This document shows, in pieces, positions 8,870 to 16,346 of a stretch of DNA of 64,000 nucleotides. Where the stretch lies: contig NZ_JAOTJC010000004.1 in the NCBI RefSeq assembly GCF_025628895.1, positions 238,388-302,387 on the forward strand. The letters run 5' to 3'. Position 1 is the stretch's first letter. The number at the start of each line of letters is the position of its first letter. A program made the translations under genes and the position numbers. The DNA comes from Alteromonas salexigens (GTDB lineage Bacteria; Pseudomonadota; Gammaproteobacteria; Enterobacterales; Alteromonadaceae). The notes under the pieces are model-generated. The model did not search any database, was not told the origin of the DNA, and saw only the letters and a program-made list of their open reading frames with translations.

Positions 8870-9061
8870 ATGAATAACGATCGTATCGAAGGTAACTGGA
8901 AGGAAATGAAAGGTAAGGTGCAACAGAAATGGGGCAAGCTTACCGATGATGATTTGGATCAAATCGACGGCCGTCGTGAAGAGCTGGTAGGTAAAATTCA
9001 GCAGAATTACGGTAAGAGCCGGGATGAAGCCGAACGTGACGTAGATGGCTTTCTGAAATAA
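8870..9061 (+). CDS. CsbD-family stress protein
   Basis: A 63-residue, highly charged protein matching the CsbD/YjbJ family over its whole length: it starts with DRIEGNWKEMKGKV and continues with the WGKLTDDDLDQIDG and NYGKSRDEAERDVDGFL blocks that define the family. Members are small cytoplasmic proteins strongly induced by general or osmotic stress; their molecular role is not established. An excellent ribosome-binding site (AGGAGGA) precedes the ATG and a strong terminator follows 24 bp after the stop, so it is a single-gene unit. Confidence 0.93.
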   Translation: MNNDRIEGNWKEMKGKVQQKWGKLTDDDLDQIDGRREELVGKIQQNYGKSRDEAERDVDGFLK

Positions 9062-9084
9062 GTTTTATCCGTCACTCTGAATAG

Positions 9085-9113
9085 AAAAGGTTGCCCGTGG
9101 GCAACCTTTTTTT
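9085..9113 (+). terminator. Rho-independent terminator after the CsbD gene
   Basis: An 11-bp stem (AAAAGGTTGCC/GGCAACCTTTT) with a four-base loop runs into T. Because A-runs flank the other side, it may also act weakly for the convergent lipoprotein gene that ends at 9119. Confidence 0.88.
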
Positions 9114-9118
9114 GTGTC

Positions 9119-9643
9119 TTACTCTTCTTCCACCAGCGGTGCCAGGTTTTCCTGGACATCGCGGGCATCAAAGCTTGAGCCGCCGTCAGGACGTGTCCCT
9201 TTACCGGTTTCAATACTCAGAATACTCTCAATTTCGCTTTTCTCCGAACCGCCCACAAAAATGCCGGTGGAGAACTGCGTAGACGGGTATGACGTGGTGC
9301 GGCACGTTACCAGCCCACATTCCCGTACCTGGGTATACCGCTGACTGAAGCCTACCTGTGGGCTCGACTGCACTGTCTCTTTGTCCACCAGTGTTTCGCG
9401 GTCCGTCACTACAAACCAGTCGTAGCCATTCTCCAGGGTGACTTCTGCCGCCCGTAGCATGGCGTAATCCATCGCGCGGGACTTGTCACTGCCGCGGGCT
9501 TTAAAATGAATACGATACTGGGAGTCGCTAAGCTTACTCTCAGAATAGCCATAACCGCCCCGCTTTGCTTCCCGGTAGTCCGGCTGGCTGGCGCAGGCTG
9601 TCAGACCCACCATCACTACCATCAATGTAAACCATTTACTCAT
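9119..9643 (-). CDS. CC0125/CC1285-family lipoprotein
   Basis: A 174-residue lipoprotein with lipobox LTAC (Cys17). The first half of the mature protein carries the hallmark of the CC0125/CC1285 family: GGYGYSESKLSDSQYRIHF, then a helix with LRAAEVTLENGYDWFVV. An AAGGAG ribosome-binding site precedes the ATG at 9643. The gene starts 5 bp after the anti-sigma gene ends, so it is the third gene of an ECF sigma / anti-sigma / lipoprotein operon. Its function is not known; the context points to an envelope-stress output or sensor. Confidence 0.85.
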   Translation of the reverse strand: MSKWFTLMVVMVGLTACASQPDYREAKRGGYGYSESKLSDSQYRIHFKARGSDKSRAMDYAMLRAAEVTLENGYDWFVVTDRETLVDKETVQSSPQVGFSQRYTQVRECGLVTCRTTSYPSTQFSTGIFVGGSEKSEIESILSIETGKGTRPDGGSSFDARDVQENLAPLVEEE

Positions 9644-9647
9644 CTTT

Positions 9648-10388
9648 CTACTCCTTTGCTGGCGATGCCAGCCAGTGATTACGTATTGCTTGCTGTTCCT
9701 GACTACGGTTCATCGGCGATGATGCCATCAGGGTATCCAGTACATCGTCCAGGGCCTTCGTGGCACTGGCGGTGCGATATTCCCCTTGCTGACTGGTAGC
9801 TGGCAAGGTGATATGGGCTACCTGAACCCAGTCTCCCCGATTGTTTTTACATCCAATCCATTGATTTAGTTCAGCTTCAGATTGTGCCTCTACCTGTCGA
9901 CAGAACTCACCGTCACCATTCTGAAACGACAGCTGAGGGGTAATCTGTGCCCCTCTGTCTGATTGATATGTCTCCCCGGTAAGGTTAGTATCCATGACCT
10001 GTGCGACATTCTCCCAAGTGACGTCCGGTGAATGCTGAGCGGTGTTAAATACACTCAGACCCACCATCAGCGCTATGCCTGCAGCCAGCGAGACCGGTAC
10101 CGACACCTGCTTACGCAGTCGTTGCCAGGTGCTCAACTCCACCACATCGGCTGACTTTTCTGTAGGTGCCGTGGTGTGGGTGTCCAGTAACGCCAGCACA
10201 GCGGCCGGCATCGGTGCCTCGGTAGCCTTTTCCGCGGCCTGACGTACTACCATATCGACGTTAGCCAGGGCGGCGAGCCGGTCGGCCACGGTCAGGTCTT
10301 CCGCGAGCGCTTGCCGAACCTGTTCCATTTCGGCTTCCACCAGTTCCGCATCTAAAAATGCGGATAACATTGCATCATCTACGCTCAT
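9648..10388 (-). CDS. Membrane anti-sigma factor
   Basis: A 246-residue protein that begins SVDDAMLSAFLDAEL and continues with a helical cytoplasmic head typical of anti-sigma factors. It lacks the zinc-binding His-x3-Cys-x2-Cys signature, so it is a zinc-free type. One transmembrane helix lies near residues 97-113 (VPVSLAAGIALMVGLSVF) and a periplasmic domain of about 130 residues follows. The ATG overlaps the sigma gene stop (ATGA), which indicates translational coupling. It should hold the ECF factor at the membrane until an envelope signal releases it. The signal and the releasing protease are unknown. Confidence 0.88.
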   Translation of the reverse strand: MSVDDAMLSAFLDAELVEAEMEQVRQALAEDLTVADRLAALANVDMVVRQAAEKATEAPMPAAVLALLDTHTTAPTEKSADVVELSTWQRLRKQVSVPVSLAAGIALMVGLSVFNTAQHSPDVTWENVAQVMDTNLTGETYQSDRGAQITPQLSFQNGDGEFCRQVEAQSEAELNQWIGCKNNRGDWVQVAHITLPATSQQGEYRTASATKALDDVLDTLMASSPMNRSQEQQAIRNHWLASPAKE

Positions 10389-10870
10389 GAAAAGGCCTCC
10401 GGGGTAAGTTTAAGGACATCCGCCAGACGTGCTCTGGCACGGGCCAGACGGCTCATTATTGTGCCACTGGGAACCGATAAGACTTCCGAAGCCTCACGAT
10501 AGCTCATGCCCTGCACCGCCACGAGGGACAACACGTCACGGTGGTCATCAGGCAATTCTTCCATGGCATCCGTCACCTGACGCAGCGTAAGGCTGGCGGT
10601 AATTTTCTCGGCATCATGCTGTACCGGCTCCTGCAGCTCTGGTTTATTGACCGCAGCCTGACGCACTTTGTTGGCTCGATATTCATCAATCCACAAATTA
10701 CGGCAAACACGAAAACTCCACGCCAGTACGGGTACATCATCAGGTACGGGCTTCTGCAGCAGTTTCTCAACCGTATTTTGCAATAGATCATCCGCGTCAT
10801 GCAGATTACCGGTCAGCGAAAAAGCAAATTTTCGCAATGACGGCAAAATCTCTTTTAGTGTATCTTTCAT
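10385..10870 (-). CDS. ECF-family RNA polymerase sigma factor
   Basis: The start is set at the Met at 10870, which has an AGGAAAAG ribosome-binding site; the open frame upstream looks non-coding. The product is about 161 aa. Region 2 runs from residue 10 to 80 (DADDLLQNTVEKLLQ is the region 2 core) and region 4 from about residue 105 (LPDDHRDVLSLVAVQGMSYREASEVLSVPSGTIMSRLARAR is the helix-turn-helix segment). It has no sigma 1 or 3 domain, as expected for ECF factors. It directs transcription of an envelope regulon, very plausibly including the flanking subtilase and its own operon. It overlaps the anti-sigma gene by 4 bp. Confidence 0.92.
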   Translation of the reverse strand: MKDTLKEILPSLRKFAFSLTGNLHDADDLLQNTVEKLLQKPVPDDVPVLAWSFRVCRNLWIDEYRANKVRQAAVNKPELQEPVQHDAEKITASLTLRQVTDAMEELPDDHRDVLSLVAVQGMSYREASEVLSVPSGTIMSRLARARARLADVLKLTPEAFS

Positions 10871-10982
10871 ACTGTCTTTTCCTGACTGTTTTAACGATAA
10901 CGGGCCAGCCAGCGATTTATTCCCGCGCAAGGGGAATTTTTTTTATGCCCACCCGTTACCCCTGCATTCAAGCTAGCGTAGC

Positions 10983-12266
10983 ATGGTCATTATGAAATCA
11001 TTATTGTTAATTATTGCTCTCACATTATCACTTCACGCCGGCGCGCAGTTGCGCCTGCCCCAGCAGGTCATCTCGCCTGTGGACGCGGTTAGCCGCTCCA
11101 TTCCGGATATAGCGGAGCGGAGACTGCCCAAACCTGACGACGTGACTGACACCCTCAGAGAAATTCCGGAAAAGATTATAAACGTGCCAGAACTTGTACA
11201 AATTACTGATCTGGCCGGGGATGTCATTATCAATGAGGCCCGGGACACCAATGGTGAACTAGTGGTGGCCCGTGAGTGGTTGTTGTACGCCCCGGGTGAG
11301 CAGCACCCCCGGCTTCAACACCCGGACATCCATACCCTTTCAAGCCGTTACCTGCCCGCCCTGTCGCTCACCGTACTGCGCATCCGGGTCAGTGCCTCAC
11401 TGACCTCGCTGAAAGCCTTGCAGAATGTGTTGCCCGATAGCGTGGAAGTGACCCCGGTAAAACACCATATCTATCTGACCCAGGCCGGTGAAGAAACATC
11501 TGCGGCCGCGAAGCCAGCTGAGAGGGCTCGCTGTGCACGGCCGGTTCGTCTGGGGCTGGTGGACACCGCCCTGGCCGAGAATCATCCACAGCTATCCCAT
11601 CTTGCAGTAACCCAGCGCAGTTTTTTGCCTGACGAAGTCCCACATAGCGTGGCTCATGGCACAGCAGTCGCGGGCCTGGCGGCAGCGGCTATGCCCGCCG
11701 AGAGTCAGTTGATTGCCGCCAATGTATTTTATTCGCGCTCGTCGGTAAGTCAGGGGGCCACACTAATGGCACTGTTGGAAGGATTAAACTATTTGGCAGA
11801 GTCGGGGGTGGAGGTCATCAATATGTCACTTACCGGTCCGGCTAACGCGCTGCTGGCGCAAGCCGTCGGCCAGCTAAGTCAAAACGGTATTCAGATAGCC
11901 GCAGCAGCGGGAAATGAAGGCCCGGCCGCGTTACCCCGCTACCCGGCCGCCTATGACGAGACGATTGCCGTCACCGCAGTCGACAGCAATGACACTATTT
12001 ATCGCTGGGCAAATCAGGGGGAATATGTCGAACTCGCAGCGCCGGGCGTATCTGTTAAAACGGCGCGCGCGGACGGCCAGCTAGGCAGCGAAACCGGCAC
12101 GTCAATGGCCGCTCCGGTCGTGGCAGCCAGACTGGCCTGCCTGCGTACAGAAGGGCTGTCGCCGGCTCAGGCGCGTTCGCAGTTACAGCAGAGAGCACGG
12201 GATCTTGGTGAGCCGGGGCGAGACCCCGTGTTTGGCTTTGGGGTAATCGACGCCGGGGTTCATTAG
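10983..12266 (+). CDS. Secreted subtilisin-family (S8) serine protease, ECF-linked
   Basis: A 427-aa protein with a Sec signal peptide ending near AGAQ (residue 22), an N-terminal region of about 165 residues that does not look like a standard I9 propeptide, and a compact S8 catalytic domain. The triad is Asp194 (GLVDTA), His225 (HGTAVAGLA) and Ser374 (GTSMAAP); the oxyanion Asn is Asn311 (AAAGNEGP). Two ATGs are possible (10983, 10992), neither with a strong ribosome-binding site. It is divergent from the ECF sigma operon with 112 bp between them, and its stop overlaps that of the convergent barrel gene by 4 bp. It may process envelope proteins or the neighbouring secreted proteins; that is inference from context. 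Confidence 0.88.
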   Translation: MVIMKSLLLIIALTLSLHAGAQLRLPQQVISPVDAVSRSIPDIAERRLPKPDDVTDTLREIPEKIINVPELVQITDLAGDVIINEARDTNGELVVAREWLLYAPGEQHPRLQHPDIHTLSSRYLPALSLTVLRIRVSASLTSLKALQNVLPDSVEVTPVKHHIYLTQAGEETSAAAKPAERARCARPVRLGLVDTALAENHPQLSHLAVTQRSFLPDEVPHSVAHGTAVAGLAAAAMPAESQLIAANVFYSRSSVSQGATLMALLEGLNYLAESGVEVINMSLTGPANALLAQAVGQLSQNGIQIAAAAGNEGPAALPRYPAAYDETIAVTAVDSNDTIYRWANQGEYVELAAPGVSVKTARADGQLGSETGTSMAAPVVAARLACLRTEGLSPAQARSQLQQRARDLGEPGRDPVFGFGVIDAGVH

Positions 12267-13165
12267 AACGCCCAGCGCATTTCCAGCTCGGTTTTGGTTT
12301 CCTGATAATCGGCACTAACATTGGTGGACTGGTAGTTGCCGTGGGAGGCGGCCAGTGAAATATCCAGTGACGAGGCCAGGGGCAGTGTGAACGTCAGCTC
12401 AGTTTTACGCCGGTGATCCTCACGCTCAGGTTGCAGCTCGGTAGCCGTATACTGACGGTGAGAATAGGAATAAGACACATCAATCTTAGCCTGTTTGCTG
12501 AAGATGCTGACCGGGTGCTGATACGCTACACTGAGGGTGGGGCTTTGATAGCTGAACTGCTCGTCCTCAGCATCCTCATCATGCAGTACTACCCCCAACT
12601 GGATGAATTGCGACGCATCGAAAAACCAGAATGCATCGGTACGTAATGCCTTAGCCGTGGCATCCCGCTCTGATAGTGTATCAAAGGTCTTATTGATATG
12701 ATCCAGGCTGGTGCGCCAGTATCCGCTACCCTCTGCAAAACCTCTTCCCAGTGACATGCCTGACTGGCTATAGGTCATAAAACCGGAATCGCCTAACTGC
12801 GCATCGGCATAATAATGGTGGGCGCCCACTTTCGCCCCGTCAGCCTGGTAACTGCCGGTGGCTGACAGCGTAGTTATGGCCAGGTCAAAGTCTTCCTGTT
12901 GCTGATAGCGTGTGGCCTGATGTTTGGCGCCAGCTGTAAATTGCCACTTTTTGGCAGGGGTGAACGTTGCCTTGCCTGCGGCGCCATAATGCCAGGCGGA
13001 ATCCCCCTCGCGCGTGCTGGTTTCCAGTTCGTTGACGCTGACGTTATCATCGTAACCATAACCACCAAATACCTCACCGGAAAACGACAATGTTTCATTG
13101 GCTGATAAAGGCGCTACGCCGGCCGCTGCCAACAAGGATAATGAACATACAATGGATTTACGCAT
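12263..13165 (-). CDS. Outer-membrane beta-barrel protein, unknown function
   Basis: The frame opens at 13267, but the Met at 13165 follows a GGGAG ribosome-binding site and starts a proper signal peptide (MRKSIVCSLSLLAAAG..., cleaved near LSANE). The 300-aa product consists of alternating amphipathic strands and ends in Trp-Ala-Phe, the terminal aromatic needed for BAM insertion. I estimate 12-14 strands. It resembles the uncharacterised oligomeric or surface-export barrels seen in marine gammaproteobacteria, but I cannot assign a family. It is the last of three same-strand genes coding for secreted products (small protein, Ala/Ser-rich protein, barrel). Confidence 0.75.
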   Translation of the reverse strand: MRKSIVCSLSLLAAAGVAPLSANETLSFSGEVFGGYGYDDNVSVNELETSTREGDSAWHYGAAGKATFTPAKKWQFTAGAKHQATRYQQQEDFDLAITTLSATGSYQADGAKVGAHHYYADAQLGDSGFMTYSQSGMSLGRGFAEGSGYWRTSLDHINKTFDTLSERDATAKALRTDAFWFFDASQFIQLGVVLHDEDAEDEQFSYQSPTLSVAYQHPVSIFSKQAKIDVSYSYSHRQYTATELQPEREDHRRKTELTFTLPLASSLDISLAASHGNYQSTNVSADYQETKTELEMRWAF

Positions 13166-13196
13166 AGCAAACTCCCGGGTGCGTAACTGTGTAGGG

Positions 13197-13206
13197 TGAC
13201 ACCCAC
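13197..13206 (+). repeat. Solitary decamer TGACACCCAC
   Basis: A one-mismatch copy of the GGACACCCAC element, located between the barrel gene and the Ala/Ser-rich gene. It is part of a small self-complementary GGGTG-A-CACCC stretch. Confidence 0.5.
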
Positions 13207-13224
13207 TACTTAAAGAGAAAGGGC

Positions 13225-13245
13225 ACCGCATGGGGGCGGTGCTCA
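13225..13245 (-). other. Hairpin between Ala/Ser-rich gene and barrel gene
   Basis: The inverted repeat GCACCGC/GCGGTGC has a six-base loop and no T-run on either strand. It could be an attenuating or mRNA-stabilising stem that sets the ratio of Ala/Ser-rich protein to barrel protein. Confidence 0.4.
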
Positions 13246-13291
13246 CAAGACAGAAAGAGCGGGTCAAGAAAGCGCAACCCGCAAGGTGGTG

Positions 13292-14098
13292 TTACTGGCC
13301 AATCAGACCGCTGATGCTGCCGCTTACTGAGTTATCGACTGCACTATTGACGGTGGTAGCCACCTGCTCGGTAACCTGACCATCCACGCTGGACGCAACT
13401 TCCTGTGATGCGGTCGCTTCCACTGCTGAGGACACCGTAGCGCCCACCACCTCGTTGACGGCACCTGAGGCGGCCCCATCGATGCTGGCATTACTTACCG
13501 CATCAGTGGCAGTTTGTGCTGCAGTGTCGGCCGCTACGCTGGTCAGCGCCTGCGCACTGCCGCTTACTGTTGCAGACGCATCGCCGGCAACCTCTAGCGC
13601 CCCTGCGGCCATGCCACTGGCATTCGCACTGAGCGACGAGGCCGTCTGGGTAGCCACTTCAGCTGAGCTGCTGGCCTGCTGGGTTAACGCTGCCTGCCCG
13701 TTTTCCGTCGCTGCTTCTGCATCCGGGGTATCCGGCGCTTCCGCGTTCTGGTTTCCGGCAACATTCAGTAGCGATGATGCACTGGCTGTCAGGTTTTGTG
13801 ACGCGTCACCTGCCAGCTCCCCTTCACCTGAAGTGTCAGAGTTGCTGCTGAGCAATGTGTCGGTGGATGTGGCGGTGTTGGTCTCAGAGGCCGTCTCACC
13901 ACCAGTCTCTGTAGTACCCTGCGCCTCGGCGCTGGCCGAGTTACTGGCAGTCATACCGGCCGACGACTCATTAGCAGAGGTGGAAGCGGTAGTAGTTGTT
14001 TGTGCGCTTGTCTCAGCCGACAGCGTTACAGATTGCGCTGATACATTAGCTGCGCCAAGTGTTGAAGCTATTAGAATTGAAAGTGTTAGTTTTTTCAT
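13292..14098 (-). CDS. Secreted Ala/Ser/Thr-rich low-complexity protein
   Basis: The start is the Met at 14098, preceded by AGGAGA; the open frame above it is not needed. A Sec signal peptide (MKKLTLSILIASTLGAANVSAQ) leads a mature chain of about 245 residues made almost entirely of Ala, Ser, Thr, Gly, Val, Asn, Gln, Asp and Glu, with no Cys or Trp and almost no Lys or Arg. The acidic, low-complexity pattern repeats loosely (SVDG, SVSG, ASAS, TASS) without an exact period. Such chains are typical of surface fibres, matrix or amyloid-like proteins, but I recognise no named family. It is flanked by a small secreted protein upstream and a barrel downstream, suggesting a secreted substrate with its outer-membrane partner. 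Confidence 0.75.
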   Translation of the reverse strand: MKKLTLSILIASTLGAANVSAQSVTLSAETSAQTTTTASTSANESSAGMTASNSASAEAQGTTETGGETASETNTATSTDTLLSSNSDTSGEGELAGDASQNLTASASSLLNVAGNQNAEAPDTPDAEAATENGQAALTQQASSSAEVATQTASSLSANASGMAAGALEVAGDASATVSGSAQALTSVAADTAAQTATDAVSNASIDGAASGAVNEVVGATVSSAVEATASQEVASSVDGQVTEQVATTVNSAVDNSVSGSISGLIGQ

Positions 14099-14181
14099 GA
14101 TTCGTCTCCTGTTTGTCAAATCAGACATTCAGGTAACGGATCAGCGTCCGGGTTTATTCCAAACTTTTTTAAATTTTTTGT

Positions 14182-14472
14182 TTAACCGGCTTGCAGCGCA
14201 GAGTCGGGCCGCGGTGAAACCGCCAGGGTAGGAGGGACATTGTGCAGTGTGGCGCGGGCATGACGATACGGCACCGTGACATCTGCAGGTGCATATAATG
14301 GCGACTTAAGACGACCATGATGAGGCTCCGGATAGCGGGGGGTATCGCTAAACTCCAGCCTTTGCTGATCAATCTGTGGTAGTTGTATGTCTTGTGCCTC
14401 CGGTGAAGTAATGATGATAGAAGCGAGAATTGCTCCGAACAACACCGAGGGGATTAGATTAGCGCGTGTCAT
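14182..14472 (-). CDS. Small secreted proline-rich protein, unknown function
   Basis: The start is placed at the Met at 14472, which has an AAGGAAAC ribosome-binding site, giving about 96 aa. A signal peptide (residues 1-25, ending near SPEAQ) is followed by a short mature chain with many Pro, Arg and His residues and no recognised domain. It is the first gene of the apparent three-gene unit with the Ala/Ser-rich protein and the barrel. Its function is unknown; chaperone, nucleator or minor subunit roles would fit the context but are only guesses. Confidence 0.55.
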   Translation of the reverse strand: MTRANLIPSVLFGAILASIIITSPEAQDIQLPQIDQQRLEFSDTPRYPEPHHGRLKSPLYAPADVTVPYRHARATLHNVPPTLAVSPRPDSALQAG

Positions 14473-14665
14473 GTTTCCTTTGTCCTTGCCGGTCAGCACC
14501 ATCCTGGCGCTAAATTATTCGCCGCAAATTGTACCAGTAAGCAACCACTCACTGCAATTAGCTACCCAGACTTTTTTATACTTTCGATTAATACCTGGGT
14601 ATGACAGGGCAGTGATTTAAACTGTTAAGTGAAATAGGTCGCTGAAAACTGTGGCGAAAGTGTAG

Positions 14666-15079
14666 TTAAACATCCGGATTTTTGCGAAGTGCTTTTTGCC
14701 GGCTTTGTTTTTGCTTTGCATCTTTGCGCCGGATCTTCGCCCCTTTACTGATACGGGTGGGTTTGCGCTTCTTCTTCACTTTCGTCGCTTCCGCTATCCA
14801 GTGAGCCAGTCGCTGAATGGCATCCAGCCGATTTTGCTCCTGGGTACGGTAAGACTGAGCTTTGAGCACAAATACCCCATCCGTGGTAAGCCGGGTATCT
14901 CTGGAGCGCAGTAAGCGTTCTTTTACCTGATCAGGTAAAGACGAACCCTGCACATCAAAACGCAGATGAATTGCGCTACTGACTTTATTCACATTCTGCC
15001 CGCCTGCGCCCTGGGCGCGAATGGCTGTCATTTCAACCTCTCGCTCATCTAACTGCAGCGCGGCGGTGATTTGGATCAT
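14666..15079 (-). CDS. arfB: Alternative ribosome-rescue factor / peptidyl-tRNA hydrolase ArfB
   Basis: A 137-aa single-domain release-factor relative. The GGQ motif that hydrolyses peptidyl-tRNA is at Gly26-Gly27-Gln28 (AQGAGGQNVNK). The C-terminal tail is strongly basic (KKKRKPTRISKGAKIRRKDAKQKQSRQKALRK), the part that enters the empty mRNA channel of stalled ribosomes. The codon-recognition domains of RF1/RF2 are absent, as expected. The start at 15079 follows an AGGAG; the longer open frame to 15148 is rejected. It is divergent from the hydrolase gene. Confidence 0.95.
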   Translation of the reverse strand: MIQITAALQLDEREVEMTAIRAQGAGGQNVNKVSSAIHLRFDVQGSSLPDQVKERLLRSRDTRLTTDGVFVLKAQSYRTQEQNRLDAIQRLAHWIAEATKVKKKRKPTRISKGAKIRRKDAKQKQSRQKALRKNPDV

Positions 15080-15177
15080 GGAGTACTCCTGCTTGGTTTT
15101 TAAAACCGCTCGCCCATACTGCCGGCAATCTTTAGCAGCGGGGCGCACGTATACAGCGCATCATCATGGAGCGTGTT

Positions 15178-16140
15178 ATGGTAATTATCCTCGGGGCGTT
15201 AGCCCTGATACTGGCAGCAATCGTATCAGCCTGGCTTTATACCCGCAAAGTTGACGATAAGATCCGCCAGCACTTTCCCCCGTCCGGACAATTATTACCG
15301 GTAACAGGCGGCACTATTCACTGGCAGGAATCCGGCAGCGGCCCTCCTGTGGTGCTTATTCATGGTCTGTCTGGCAACTTACACAATTTTTCTGGCATAG
15401 AAGACGCCCTTGCCAAACATTACCGGGTCTATGCGGTAGACCGGCCGGGCTCGGGTCATGCCACCCGTCTCTCGGCAACAGATGCCGACTTTGCGGTTCA
15501 GGCTACCATGTTGCTCGAATGGATGTCGCATATAAAGGTGAACCGGGCACTGATTGTAGGCCACTCCATGGGCGGTGCCGTGGCACTGCGAATGGCACTA
15601 CTGGCTCCTGAGAAGTGTGCCGGATTAGCGTTATTATGCCCGCTGACAGCCCCTTTACCCGACGCTTCCGGGGCTATGCGCAGGCTGTACATCCCCGGGC
15701 CGCCTACCCGCCGCTTACTCAGTGCGACCCTGGCCACCCCTTACCGGTTACGTAACGCAAAGCGCAATCTGGACGCCATATTTGCCCCTGACACGGTGCC
15801 AGCAGACTTCGCCCTAAAATATGGCGGCGCGCTGTCTATGCATTCGAATGCCTGCTATGAAGCCATTAACGATGTGGCTGTTATGCAAGGAAGTTTGCGT
15901 CAGCAGAGTCGCCTGTATCACACTATTCGGTGCCCGACCGGGGTGCTATTCGGCGCAAAGGACCGCATTTTAAACCCCGGTTACCACACCCAGTGTCTGG
16001 CCCGGGCACTCCCCAACCTTATTACCGAGCATCTGACCGACCGGGGGCACATGATCCCGATGACAGCGCCAACGCAATGCGTGGAATTTATCAATGACAT
16101 TGCCCGCCGTGCATTCCCATCCAGCCACCCTGCGGACTAA
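15178..16140 (+). CDS. Membrane-anchored alpha/beta hydrolase
   Basis: An ATG exists at 15166, but the GGAG at 15168-15171 is ideally spaced for the ATG at 15178, which I prefer (320 aa). An N-terminal hydrophobic segment (VIILGALALILAAIVSAWLY) anchors the protein. The alpha/beta-hydrolase core follows: oxyanion HGLSG, nucleophile Ser in GHSMGG, acid Asp in GAKDRI, catalytic His in DRGHMIP. Relatives are lipases, esterases and C-C hydrolases; substrate is not readable here. It is followed directly by a decamer repeat cluster rather than a standard terminator. Confidence 0.88.
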   Translation: MVIILGALALILAAIVSAWLYTRKVDDKIRQHFPPSGQLLPVTGGTIHWQESGSGPPVVLIHGLSGNLHNFSGIEDALAKHYRVYAVDRPGSGHATRLSATDADFAVQATMLLEWMSHIKVNRALIVGHSMGGAVALRMALLAPEKCAGLALLCPLTAPLPDASGAMRRLYIPGPPTRRLLSATLATPYRLRNAKRNLDAIFAPDTVPADFALKYGGALSMHSNACYEAINDVAVMQGSLRQQSRLYHTIRCPTGVLFGAKDRILNPGYHTQCLARALPNLITEHLTDRGHMIPMTAPTQCVEFINDIARRAFPSSHPAD

Positions 16141-16141
16141 C

Positions 16142-16189
16142 AGACACCCACCTCATGTCAGGACACTCACTCTTCACCAGGACACCCAC
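16142..16189 (+). repeat. Three GGACACCCAC-type decamers spaced 19 bp
   Basis: Copies start at 16142 (AGACACCCAC), 16161 (GGACACTCAC) and 16180 (GGACACCCAC), exactly 19 bp apart, beginning one base after the stop codon of the hydrolase. The same orientation and spacing are seen in the array at 8533-8619. Confidence 0.75.
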
Positions 16190-16346
16190 CTATTTATTTA
16201 AGGCCCGGAGAGCCCCCGTGACCAGTCTCACTCCCCCGACAAAAGGAATTAAATATTATACGTTTTCGCTTAGCCCAACATCCCCGCATGGTGCGGTATA
16301 GGGTTAGACTGGTATTCAGTTGTAACTGTAAAGATACGGACCTTTC

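Noticed and set aside
13455..14231. Long plus-strand ORF of 258 codons opposite the Ala/Ser-rich gene
   Set aside because: It is the antisense of a gene with heavily biased GCN/ACN/TCN codons, which keeps the complementary frame open. The minus-strand gene has a ribosome-binding site and signal peptide; this one does not.
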